This document shows, in pieces, positions 14,765-23,408 of a stretch of DNA of 46,058 bases. Made by a program: the position numbers and the translations under genes. The notes under the pieces are model-generated. The model saw only the letters and a program-made list of their open reading frames with translations, was not told the origin of the DNA and searched no databases. This DNA is from an uncultured Pseudomonadales bacterium. GTDB lineage: Bacteria > Pseudomonadota > Gammaproteobacteria > Pseudomonadales > Porticoccaceae. Location of the stretch: positions 1 through 46,058 of the forward strand of contig CAJQKW010000017.1 in NCBI GenBank assembly GCA_905478975.1. Reading direction: 5' to 3'. Positions within the stretch are counted from its first letter, which is position 1, and each line of letters begins with the position of its first letter.

Positions 14765-17008
14765 CTAGGAGGCGAGGAAGTCGTCAATATGCTGGCGAAT
14801 CTGCTCCACCCGCATAAGGTTTTTATCGGCATTCAAAGAACCGTAGTCTGCCCTAAAGGCCAGCACCATCTCCCGCAGTTCTGTCATGCCGTAGAGACCT
14901 GATAAACCCATTAAGTCGTGAACGATTTCACGCAGGCTACCGTTTTCATTATTTTTCAATTGCTCTTCGAGCTTATCGAGGCTTTGAGAGAGCGCTTTTT
15001 TTAGCTCTTCTACCGGGACTACTGTTGAAAGTAACCCGGCCCCTCTAGGGATCGGGGTATCGGTCACTCTGGCGACGACCTGAGTGAGGCTCTCGATCAG
15101 TTCGTTCTCATTAACCGGCTTGAGCAACAGCATCGCCGCGCCAGCCTCGGTAATTCGCTCTTGCTCAACCATGGTCACATCGGCAGTCAATGCAATGATC
15201 GGCGGGCTTTCGCCAGACTGCTGAATAATTGTTTCGCAGGCGGTAACGCCATCAACAAGCGGCATATGGATATCCATAAGAATTGCGTCCACGTGCAGTT
15301 CACAGGCGATCTCAATCGCCTCTTGGCCATTGTTTGCTGTCAAGCAGCTCGCGCCATAGCCCTTCAGCAAGCGCACGATCAGCTGCTGATTAAAGCTATT
15401 GTCTTCGGCAACCAAAATCGTCATGCCAGCCAGCACTTCATCGTGAGATACATGGCGATTCGATGTACCCACTAAAGCCTCGGCATTGGGCCCATTACTG
15501 ACACCCAGCTGACAGGTAAAAGAAAACACTGACCCTTCGCCAACTCTACTGCGAACTTTTATCTGCCCGCCCATCACCTGAACCAAATTCTTACAGATCG
15601 ACAGGCCCAAGCCAGCACCGCCGAAGCGTCGGTTTATCGATGTATCCTCTTGGGAAAATGGGTCAAAAAGGGTTGGGATCTTATTCTCTTCAATGCCCTT
15701 GCCGGTATCGGTAACCGAACAGTCCAATATCACTTTGCCCTCAAGATTGCTGAGACAGCGGATATCAACGCTTATAGATCCGCTGTCAGTAAACTTGATG
15801 GCGTTGCTTATAAGGTTGCTGATCACCTGAGTAAACCTCACCGGATCACCTACCAGTCCATGAGGAATTGCCTCATCAATGGTGTAGCTTAAATCCAGCC
15901 CTTTCTCCCGTGCTCGCTGGCGCTGAATAGACATAAGGTCAGCAATCCAAGACTCGATATAAAAGGATACTTTCTCCAGAGTGAAACCACCCACTCGGGC
16001 TTTTGAAAATTCGAGAATATCGTCAATCATGGTCAACAGCATATTCGACGACATATTAATAATACGCAGATGCTCATCGCGCTTTCCCGCATCGGTCTCA
16101 ATCGAAAGCAATTTTAAGAAACCAATAACCGCAGTCAAAGGCGTGCGCAGCTCATGGCTCATTCTGGCGAGAAACTGATCCTGAGCTTCCATAGCCTCTT
16201 CAAGCTCAATCAAGGTTATCTGGAGCTGCGCGGTTGCACGAGCGACTTCGCTTTGCATGCGCACACTGGACTGACGCACACTGGTCGCCAACTGATTGAT
16301 ACCCGACGCTAGCTTGCGTACTTCGACGGGCCCGGCCTCCACGGCCAAATTGTTGAGACTCCCGGCCTCCATGGACTCAACGACGCCGGTGAGCAACTCA
16401 ACCGGTCGAGAAATACTTCGCCCAATCCTCATGGATAGCCACGCGGCCACAAGCAACCCAAGAGTGGAGACCAGCACAATGGCAAAAATGCCCTCACGGT
16501 ACTGCTCTTCGAGTATTTTATCGGTCAGTGAAACAACCACCCAGCCCAGGGCATCGGCGCTGGGCTCCTGGCCCTCGTCATAGTCTTCGAGTGCCGGTGA
16601 CGTTAATGTCACCCGCGAATAAAAGTACCAGTTGTGGTCTATATAAACGGGCTTACCAAACTCGTAGGGACGGGGATTGCCGACAACACGGAGGTCAACT
16701 TCGCCTATAGCGACACTGGTATCTTGACTGGCATTGTAAAAAAGCAAGCCATTGACCGCCGGAATATCGAGCACCGACTCGCCGAGATCCATCAGCATTT
16801 TCTGGTTGTTGGAATACACCGCGAATTCAGCATTGGCAGAAATCTGCTGCGCTGCGACGGAACCGGTATTGTGCAGGTTAGCCAGCAGTACATTGCGCTG
16901 ACTGGATATCATATAGCTGGCTAGTACCATACAGAGCAATGTCAGCGGCAAAAGCGATGTGATTAGCAGCCGCGAGTGGATACTTAAAAATTGCCGTTTT
17001 ACTGCCAT
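14765..17008 (-). CDS. BarA/GacS-like tripartite hybrid histidine kinase
   Basis: The 747-residue inner-membrane kinase has a TM helix (about 13-33), a periplasmic domain (34-172) and a second TM helix (174-192). HAMP (about 193-250) and a coiled coil follow, then HisKA with His285 in MSHELRTP. The ATPase carries N402, the DTGKGIE and GGAGLGLS boxes; the receiver has Asp579 in LMDIHMP, and a C-terminal Hpt has His697 in VHDLMGLSG. This domain order, including the single periplasmic loop, is that of BarA/GacS, which drives transcription of Csr/Rsm RNAs through UvrY/GacA. The binding-protein gene ends one base upstream, which suggests ligand input through that partner. The Csr-like array starts about 100 bases downstream. 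Orthology to GacS is not proven. Confidence 0.85.
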   Translation of the reverse strand: MAVKRQFLSIHSRLLITSLLPLTLLCMVLASYMISSQRNVLLANLHNTGSVAAQQISANAEFAVYSNNQKMLMDLGESVLDIPAVNGLLFYNASQDTSVAIGEVDLRVVGNPRPYEFGKPVYIDHNWYFYSRVTLTSPALEDYDEGQEPSADALGWVVVSLTDKILEEQYREGIFAIVLVSTLGLLVAAWLSMRIGRSISRPVELLTGVVESMEAGSLNNLAVEAGPVEVRKLASGINQLATSVRQSSVRMQSEVARATAQLQITLIELEEAMEAQDQFLARMSHELRTPLTAVIGFLKLLSIETDAGKRDEHLRIINMSSNMLLTMIDDILEFSKARVGGFTLEKVSFYIESWIADLMSIQRQRAREKGLDLSYTIDEAIPHGLVGDPVRFTQVISNLISNAIKFTDSGSISVDIRCLSNLEGKVILDCSVTDTGKGIEENKIPTLFDPFSQEDTSINRRFGGAGLGLSICKNLVQVMGGQIKVRSRVGEGSVFSFTCQLGVSNGPNAEALVGTSNRHVSHDEVLAGMTILVAEDNSFNQQLIVRLLKGYGASCLTANNGQEAIEIACELHVDAILMDIHMPLVDGVTACETIIQQSGESPPIIALTADVTMVEQERITEAGAAMLLLKPVNENELIESLTQVVARVTDTPIPRGAGLLSTVVPVEELKKALSQSLDKLEEQLKNNENGSLREIVHDLMGLSGLYGMTELREMVLAFRADYGSLNADKNLMRVEQIRQHIDDFLAS

Positions 17009-18016
17009 CTACTTGCTCCCACCTTGCAGTCGTTCAAGGTAAAATTGCTCGTTCTCTATTGCCACATCAAGACTTGAGGCCACTGAATAATTGAAGTGCA
17101 TCGAATAGTATTTCGGCGGATAGGCTTGCCCTTCCTTAGCGGTAACCATCACAGTATCAGCAATCCATTCGGCAGCCTGTAGTGCCACATTTTGTGGCGA
17201 TGAGTAGATCGCAGCCAGTGCTCCGGCTTTCACATAAGTCCGTGAGAAAGCGATAACCGGCACCTTGTGCCGATAGCTGAGCTGGAGTATCCACTTCGCC
17301 GTTGCAATATTGATTAGACGACTGTCCGGCACCGGAATAAATACATCAGTGTTACGCATCAGCGGTTCGATCTTCGCAATAGGGTTATCTTTCGCCCCCA
17401 CTGTGACAAACTCTGGTGCCATACCGGCGGCACTAATGCTCTCTGCCAGCTTCTCTTGCCGCTCAACTGAAGATGGCCCAAGCATAACCCCCGCTTTTTT
17501 TGCTCTTGGCAAAAGTAACTTTGCCAGGCGAATACTGCGGCTGGTGGGCTGATCAATACAAATGGATGACACCTGACGGGCAAAGGCCCGATCGACAGAG
17601 CCAAAATGCTTGATCGCCAGCGCGGTAAAAGAGCTATCGGTTATCAGGACGCTAATAATTGGCACCCCGAGCTTGTATTGATAAGCCCTATCCGCCGCCG
17701 CGGTGCCAATGGTTACAAATACGTCCGCAGTCGCCATCGGTAGCGAGGCTACTGATTCAACAGCTGACTGCTCAGAGACAAACTCAATGGTATACCCATA
17801 CTTATCAGGAAATTCTTCTTCCAACTCCTCTTGAACAGTAGTCAGCACCTCCAAGTAGTCGGTTGTCGGTTTGCTGACCAAGAAAAACACCTCAACCGGG
17901 TCCGCCGCTACAACGCCACCGCTCATTATTGCCACGACAAAAAGCACCCGCATCGACCAACCTGATTGTGGTCGACCTCCGCGATATGCCTTCTTCTGTG
18001 ACAAGGTACTTCTCAT
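17009..18016 (-). CDS. Orphan ABC-type periplasmic binding protein
   Basis: The 335 residues start with a basic N-region and a signal sequence ending near VVAADP. A second ATG at 17953 (MRVLFVVAIMSGG) gives a more normal signal peptide, so the true start is uncertain. The mature part resembles the ABC_sub_bind (TrpX-like) family, with two Rossmann-like lobes and an ADVFVTIGTAAADRAYQYK segment near residue 100. No permease or ATPase gene is nearby. It abuts the hybrid kinase gene (stop and start touch), which suggests a sensor accessory like those feeding LuxQ- or TorS-type kinases rather than a transporter part. The ligand is unknown. Confidence 0.75.
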   Translation of the reverse strand: MRSTLSQKKAYRGGRPQSGWSMRVLFVVAIMSGGVVAADPVEVFFLVSKPTTDYLEVLTTVQEELEEEFPDKYGYTIEFVSEQSAVESVASLPMATADVFVTIGTAAADRAYQYKLGVPIISVLITDSSFTALAIKHFGSVDRAFARQVSSICIDQPTSRSIRLAKLLLPRAKKAGVMLGPSSVERQEKLAESISAAGMAPEFVTVGAKDNPIAKIEPLMRNTDVFIPVPDSRLINIATAKWILQLSYRHKVPVIAFSRTYVKAGALAAIYSSPQNVALQAAEWIADTVMVTAKEGQAYPPKYYSMHFNYSVASSLDVAIENEQFYLERLQGGSK

Positions 18017-18086
18017 ATATGACTCAATAATTCACTTGAATTTACAGCTATCCCGATTTGAAATTTATACTTTTCATGGGAAATTT

Positions 18087-20147
18087 CTAAGGCATTGAAA
18101 CCTTTAATCCTAGGACATATTGGGTTTTAAATTGGTTGTAATTACGAAACTCACTGTAGGGCTCCCCGGCATTTTGCACGACGAGTGACAGATCAATATT
18201 TGAGTTATTGATCGTCCAGCGTCTGCTGGCTTTAAGGTCAATGCGTGTATGGTTTTCTACATTAGTGCCAAGATAGTGCCTGGTTGCCGAACGATAGGAG
18301 ACCATCGAACTCAGGGTGACACCTCGATCAAAAGCATAACTGGTTAGCAGGCCTGCGCCATGCTTAAGACCATGTACACCCAGATCGCGAATCTCTAGCT
18401 CAGGGGAGGATCTGTATAGGGTCTCGCCGTCGATATCTGAGTAGCTGTAATGGCCCCGCAATAGGAAGCGATCATTGGGCCTGTAATGGGTCTGAATCTC
18501 AAATCCATCGACATTAAATCTGTCTGTGTTATCACGAATATTGACAAAATTATCCAGGTCCGGATAACCCGAGCGACGCTCGCCAATAACATCAGTCAAC
18601 TGTTCACGAAAGAGCCTCATATCAAAACTCAATGTGCGATCAAACAGGTAGCCCAGGTAACCAACCTCGAGACTTCTAAGGCGTTCATTATTGATGTCGG
18701 TATCTGAGATAACACTGGCATCAAGAATAATATCTTCATTGTAGCGAACAAGCTGCTGTTGCTGGCTCTCCAAAAGGGTCGGCGATCGGAAGCTGCGATT
18801 AAAGGCTACCCGGACTATATGCTCAGGATGCAATTGATAATTACCCGCGAGACGGTAGGAGAAGTAGCTGTCAGCACTGTCCTTTTTTTCCAGCACCAGG
18901 CCGCCATTGAGAACCAACCTATCAGAACTGGTCCACTCAAGATTGGTGTAGGCACGGTGCGACGTCTCGCTAAGGGAATCTGGTCTGTCGAATAACTCCT
19001 GTCCTTGAACTCGGTCGTGGCGCACTGCAACACCGGTCACCGCACGCAGGTTCTCCAGAGGGTTGAGTATGCCGCGCAGCTCAAGATCCCAGCGCTCGGA
19101 CTCGGCTCGATCAGTCTCGTCAACCACCAATTTGTCCGGCAGGCCGGGAAGCGGCCAGTTCGGAGAGCTATCAGGTATACCCAGGGCCTCGGATAAAAAT
19201 AACGGCGCGATCTGGTCGGTGGTCTCCATATCATTGTGGTAGAGAAGCATTTGCAGCTTGCTGCCACTGGACATCAAGCGGCTCCAATTAACATATTGAT
19301 ATTTGTAGGAGACCTTGCGTTTAATATACTCGCGCTCGCCTATGCCCAGATTACTCTCGCTGATGCCCGCTTGAAACTCAAGACTGTCACTGGCGTTCGG
19401 CGTCCACAGACCTCTAAAGGTGCCACTGAAATTTTCCGAACTGTCTTCGGCAATAACCGGCACACCTTGATCAAAAGAATTATCAAAGCCGTCGTTACTG
19501 CGGAAACTCAGACTGGTACGGTGGTTGACCGGGCCAAGGGTGCCGGTGTAGGCCAGATTTGCATTGCGAACATCACCAGTACCCAACTGAGAGTTTATGC
19601 TCCAGCCGCTATCAGCCAGGGGCGACCGAGTGACTATATTAATCGAGGCCAAAAAGGCGTTACTGCCGTCGGTCGAAGCATTGGCACCGCGGACAATTTC
19701 TACATACTCAATATCATCAAGTGTCACTCCAATGACGGACCAGTCGACCGCTGAAAAAATCGATTCGTAAACCGAGCGACCGTCGACCTTTACTTCGAGA
19801 CGCCGCGGATACGTATCACCCAGTGCGTGGTAGGTGGTTCCCATTCTGCTGCCATCGACAAAGTAGGTCTGAAACCCCGGCACCAAGCGGAACAGGTCGA
19901 TCACCCCAACGGCTGCAGAGGCCTGAATAGTCTGGCGATCAAGAATGGTGACTGAGGCCGGTGTCTGTGCCAGAGTTTGAGTCATGTGTGTCGGACCCTG
20001 AACCATAGGAATTTCAACGAGAAAATCATCTTCGGTGAGTACAGTTTGAGTCGAAATTAATCGCTGTTCGGCAGACAGAACATTAGCGGTGCCAAGCGCC
20101 ATTGAGCCCAGCAGTATCAGACACATTGGCCGTAAAGCAGTAGACAT
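18087..20147 (-). CDS. TonB-dependent outer-membrane receptor
   Basis: A signal peptide (about 1-26) precedes a plug domain (about 48-170, with TPASVTILDRQTI and DDIEYVEIVRGANAS) and a long beta-barrel of alternating strands that ends at Pro rather than the usual aromatic residue. At 686 residues it is within the family range. Plug and barrel style suggest a ligand-gated importer of a siderophore, vitamin or oligosaccharide; the substrate cannot be told. It sits between a response regulator (28-bp gap) and a binding protein with a hybrid kinase. It may therefore bring the signal molecule into the periplasm for that sensor. Confidence 0.85.
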   Translation of the reverse strand: MSTALRPMCLILLGSMALGTANVLSAEQRLISTQTVLTEDDFLVEIPMVQGPTHMTQTLAQTPASVTILDRQTIQASAAVGVIDLFRLVPGFQTYFVDGSRMGTTYHALGDTYPRRLEVKVDGRSVYESIFSAVDWSVIGVTLDDIEYVEIVRGANASTDGSNAFLASINIVTRSPLADSGWSINSQLGTGDVRNANLAYTGTLGPVNHRTSLSFRSNDGFDNSFDQGVPVIAEDSSENFSGTFRGLWTPNASDSLEFQAGISESNLGIGEREYIKRKVSYKYQYVNWSRLMSSGSKLQMLLYHNDMETTDQIAPLFLSEALGIPDSSPNWPLPGLPDKLVVDETDRAESERWDLELRGILNPLENLRAVTGVAVRHDRVQGQELFDRPDSLSETSHRAYTNLEWTSSDRLVLNGGLVLEKKDSADSYFSYRLAGNYQLHPEHIVRVAFNRSFRSPTLLESQQQQLVRYNEDIILDASVISDTDINNERLRSLEVGYLGYLFDRTLSFDMRLFREQLTDVIGERRSGYPDLDNFVNIRDNTDRFNVDGFEIQTHYRPNDRFLLRGHYSYSDIDGETLYRSSPELEIRDLGVHGLKHGAGLLTSYAFDRGVTLSSMVSYRSATRHYLGTNVENHTRIDLKASRRWTINNSNIDLSLVVQNAGEPYSEFRNYNQFKTQYVLGLKVSMP

Positions 20148-20175
20148 ATAGAACCCTTTTGATTTTTATTATCGG

Positions 20176-20847
20176 TTAATTGCTTGCTTCGGCACTTTCA
20201 TCAAGACCCAGTTTCTGGCCCAGAATACCTGCCTGTGTTCGATTGGCTAGACCCAGCGCGCGCAGCATGGCGCTGACATGGACCTTTACCGTATTTTCCG
20301 AGAGGTCGAGATCTCGGGCGATCTGTTTATTGGACCGGCCCTGGGTGATATGGCGCAAGATGTCCATCTGCCGCTTGGTCATCAGCCCGGCGATAATATC
20401 CGCATCGGCACCGGAGTCCACTTCATCAATAACTTTGGCCACATCCGGCATAGCTTCGCGAAGGGAATCAGGCACGTATTTATCACCTTTTAAGGCGCGA
20501 GAAATCGCCTCAAATAGCGCGTCTTTAGGAGCCGATTTTGTAACAAACCCGATGGCGCCAAAATCTAAACATTTACGGATATGGGCGGGGTTTTCAGAAG
20601 CAGAGAGAACAATAACCGGAAGATTGGGATAACTTTCACAGAGCATCGCGATAAAGTTAAAACCACCCCCAGCCCCGGGCATAAATAAATCGACAATAAC
20701 CAAGTCGATAGTGTCCCGAGCGAGGATTGTTAACGCAGTATCCCCATGATCTGTGGTGGTGACGTCAATACCCTTATACTCATCGAGCAATGTCGCCTTT
20801 AGTCCGACGCATACGAAAGCGTGGTCATCAACTATCAGAACGTGCAT
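20176..20847 (-). CDS. LuxR/NarL-type response regulator
   Basis: The 223 residues contain a receiver domain (IVDDHAF, phosphoacceptor Asp53 in IVDLFMPG, conserved Ser in VLSAS, Lys in TKSAP) and a LuxR-type helix-turn-helix (about 155-213, SNKQIARDLDLSENTVKVHVSAML). It is the first gene of the receptor-binding protein-kinase group and is the likely partner of the hybrid kinase. It belongs to the same broad family as GacA/UvrY but is not clearly GacA by sequence. Its leader has two AGGA motifs. Confidence 0.88.
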   Translation of the reverse strand: MHVLIVDDHAFVCVGLKATLLDEYKGIDVTTTDHGDTALTILARDTIDLVIVDLFMPGAGGGFNFIAMLCESYPNLPVIVLSASENPAHIRKCLDFGAIGFVTKSAPKDALFEAISRALKGDKYVPDSLREAMPDVAKVIDEVDSGADADIIAGLMTKRQMDILRHITQGRSNKQIARDLDLSENTVKVHVSAMLRALGLANRTQAGILGQKLGLDESAEASN

Positions 20848-20855
20848 GTTTTAAT

Positions 20856-20874
20856 TCCTTGTCTTCACGTCCTT
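20856..20874 (-). promoter_or_regulatory. Two AGGA motifs in the response-regulator leader
   Basis: On the minus strand ACAAGGA (20856-20862) forms the ribosome-binding site of the regulator gene, and GCAAGGA (20870-20876) lies 14 bases further upstream. ACAAGGA fits the CsrA/RsmA consensus (ACANGGA). Two such sites overlapping the ribosome-binding site are typical of CsrA-repressed messages. This is suggestive only, since AGGA is also the normal Shine-Dalgarno core. Confidence 0.35.
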
Positions 20875-20981
20875 GCGAATTTGACTTTAGCTATTCCCTA
20901 GCCAAGTCTGAATATAATACCTAATCAGTAACCAAATAGCCTTAATTTATTCATTACCGAATAATACCTTCAATGTAAGCC

Positions 20982-21004
20982 GGGAGCCATATCCCATGGC
21001 TTCC
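20982..21004. other. Hairpin downstream of prsT
   Basis: GGGAGCCAT (20982-20990) pairs with ATGGCTTCC (20996-21004) over nine pairs with one G-T. It begins seven bases past the prsT stop on the minus strand. No T-run follows on that strand, so it may be a 3'-end stabiliser or a Rho-assisted stop between the polysaccharide operon and the response regulator. Confidence 0.45.
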
Positions 21005-21011
21005 TTTCAGC

Positions 21012-23408
21012 CTACAAATCACTCAAGGCCAGGGATATTTGTGCCTGTAGTGACGCATCCGATGAGGCTAGATCTCTAGCCCGTTGCAACGACGCCTTCG
21101 CCTCATCCTCACGGCCCAGTAGACTTAAGCCGACACCACGGTGATAGTGAAACACCGCAACCGCCGGCGCCAATTCGATGACCTTTGCCAATAGCGGCTC
21201 AGCCACCTCAGGCAAGTCGGCTTTAATCAGCGCCCAAGCATAGGTGTCAACGAAGTAAGGTTGCTCTGAATCGGCAAAGCGTTCTGTGAGCTTGACCGCA
21301 CGATTAATATTTTCTGCCGATGCGTATTCATCAGTTAGTAGGCTGGCAAGGTTGTTGATCACTGCCTGATGGTCAGGATTAGTCTTGAGAACGTCTTCGT
21401 ACAGCTCAACAGCCCTGTCCTTATTGTTGAGTTTCTCATGGGCTGATGCCAGCAGTATCTTGAGTAAGCTACTGTCGGGCAACGCTTTGAGACCGCGCTC
21501 AAGGCTGTCAACAGCCGCTTGGGGATCACCCGCCGCGCGCTGGTTAGATGCCAGTGCCGTGTAGCCATTGACCCAGTTCGCGTCCTGTTCCAGGCCCTGT
21601 TCCAACAGATCCTGAGCCGTGGTTCGATCACCGCGCTTGCTATACACAGACGCCATTATCGACAGAGCCATCATATTGCTTGGATTTTTAGATCTAAATT
21701 GTTTGAGGTATTCCAGCAGCTTAGCTTCCTGACTAAGACGAAGGTAAGAGGTGGTGAGCCCCTCTAGCGCGCGCCCCATATCCGGGTTGATGGCCAGTGC
21801 CTGCTGATATTCATTAAGGGCGGTTTTATAGTCGCCCTGAGCTTGCATAGAGCGCCCGGAAAGATAATGACTAAAGGCAGGGTTGCGACCTATTTTGTCA
21901 ATTCGCGAGACGATTTTTTGCGAGCCTGCAAAATCCTGTTTCGACAACTTAATTTGCGCCAATATCGACAGCAGAATATCGTTATCTGGAGAGCGCAACA
22001 GGGCATCTTCGATAAGCCGCTCAGAGCGATCCACATCCCTTTTTTCCAGAAGACTTTGAATAACCGGCACCGCCGCCTGTACATTGCCCGGATTAATATC
22101 CAGCACCTTGCGGAAGGTGTCATCGGCCAACTGGCCTGAGCCAGAGGATAAATAGGCATTCGCCAACATCACTAGAGCAGCTTCAGATTCAGGATTGTTG
22201 CGCAACACAGTGCGCAGATCGCTGACCACAGCATCGATATCCTCGGCCAGAAGGTGGTAGCGGGCGCGCACTAGCAGAGCCTGCTCAAAGTGCCGATCGA
22301 CACTGAGTATTTCATTGGCCAGTTGCAGTGCCTTCTCATGCTCTCCGGCACTGAGTTGCATATCCGCTTTAAAGGCTTTCGCGCGAAACAGATGCTGGTC
22401 TTCGAAGTCACTGGAAATAATATTTTCCAACTCGGCCAGCACTCCGGCATTACTGCCCTTAGCCATCAATCGATCAATTCGGAAAAAGCGCAATTCAGCA
22501 TTTTGCGGATCTCTGGCGATATAGTGATCGAGCAATTCGTCCCCGGCCATTAAATCTTTCCCCGAGAGCAAGTCAACAATCACCATACGTACTTGGGTGT
22601 CACTGCTGTTGCGCCGCAAATAGTCTTCCAACACCTTGGCCGCGGCCTCAATGCGCTCACTGTCATTGAGCAGTTTTGCCAGCTTCAGGTAAAAGGCCTT
22701 CTCATCACGATTAGTCTTAATCAGCGTCCGATAATCTGCCTCCATGGCGACAACATCATTAATTTCCTGATTGATCTCCGTGCGTAACAGCAGCAGATGT
22801 AGATCGTCGTCTTCACGCTCAATCCAATCTGAGAGCATTGCCAAAGCCCCCTCTGTATCACCCTGCTTGTGCAGAATAGAGACTTTAATTGAGGCAATTT
22901 CAGCGGACTGGCTGTTCTGCGCCATGGCTTTATCAATGTACTCCATGGCCACGTCATAGAGATCTTTTTGCAGATAAGCCGACGCTTTAATGGCGTAGGC
23001 CTCAGCATTATTTGGGTCTAGTGCGAGAATAAAATCAGCCTTTTCTAAGGCACCGTCTGCCTGCTTAGCCAGCAGCAGCAGATAGGCGATTTTTATCTTC
23101 GCTTGCACATGATTGGGATCCAACTGCTCAACCTTAGACAGATTCTTATACAGCGCCTTCCAGTTTTGCTGTGTTTCAGCAATCAGGCCGAGATAATAAT
23201 AGGCACTGGCAAGCTTCGGGTCGATTTGCAGGGCATTGCGCAATTCAACATTGGCCTTCGACAGCTCACCCTCGGAGTAAAGCTCTATACCACTATTTAA
23301 ATAGCGATTGGCGGCCTCTTCTTTCGAGCCGCTGCATGCTGATATCGACAGCAGAAAAACACTGACCATAAAAAATCGACTAAGCGTCCTTATTACTTGT
23401 GCGCTCAT
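21012..23408 (-). CDS. prsT: XrtA-system TPR lipoprotein (PrsT-like)
   Basis: The 798 residues open with a lipoprotein signal and lipobox SISAC (Cys25), then consist almost wholly of TPR repeats (for example SAYYYLGLIAETQQNWKAL and FSHYLSGRSMQAQGDYKTAL). Size, lipobox and position match the PEP-CTERM/exosortase-associated TPR lipoprotein PrsT, thought to act in polysaccharide assembly or protein sorting at the envelope. The start overlaps the end of the exosortase gene by four bases, and a GGAGGG ribosome-binding site precedes it. It is the last gene of the cluster. Confidence 0.85.
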   Translation of the reverse strand: MSAQVIRTLSRFFMVSVFLLSISACSGSKEEAANRYLNSGIELYSEGELSKANVELRNALQIDPKLASAYYYLGLIAETQQNWKALYKNLSKVEQLDPNHVQAKIKIAYLLLLAKQADGALEKADFILALDPNNAEAYAIKASAYLQKDLYDVAMEYIDKAMAQNSQSAEIASIKVSILHKQGDTEGALAMLSDWIEREDDDLHLLLLRTEINQEINDVVAMEADYRTLIKTNRDEKAFYLKLAKLLNDSERIEAAAKVLEDYLRRNSSDTQVRMVIVDLLSGKDLMAGDELLDHYIARDPQNAELRFFRIDRLMAKGSNAGVLAELENIISSDFEDQHLFRAKAFKADMQLSAGEHEKALQLANEILSVDRHFEQALLVRARYHLLAEDIDAVVSDLRTVLRNNPESEAALVMLANAYLSSGSGQLADDTFRKVLDINPGNVQAAVPVIQSLLEKRDVDRSERLIEDALLRSPDNDILLSILAQIKLSKQDFAGSQKIVSRIDKIGRNPAFSHYLSGRSMQAQGDYKTALNEYQQALAINPDMGRALEGLTTSYLRLSQEAKLLEYLKQFRSKNPSNMMALSIMASVYSKRGDRTTAQDLLEQGLEQDANWVNGYTALASNQRAAGDPQAAVDSLERGLKALPDSSLLKILLASAHEKLNNKDRAVELYEDVLKTNPDHQAVINNLASLLTDEYASAENINRAVKLTERFADSEQPYFVDTYAWALIKADLPEVAEPLLAKVIELAPAVAVFHYHRGVGLSLLGREDEAKASLQRARDLASSDASLQAQISLALSDL

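Noticed and set aside
19236-19754. 172-codon plus-strand ORF opposite the TonB receptor, and a 158-codon one opposite rnr (12382-12858)
   Set aside because: Both are shadows on the opposite strand of well-supported genes and show no domain features of their own.
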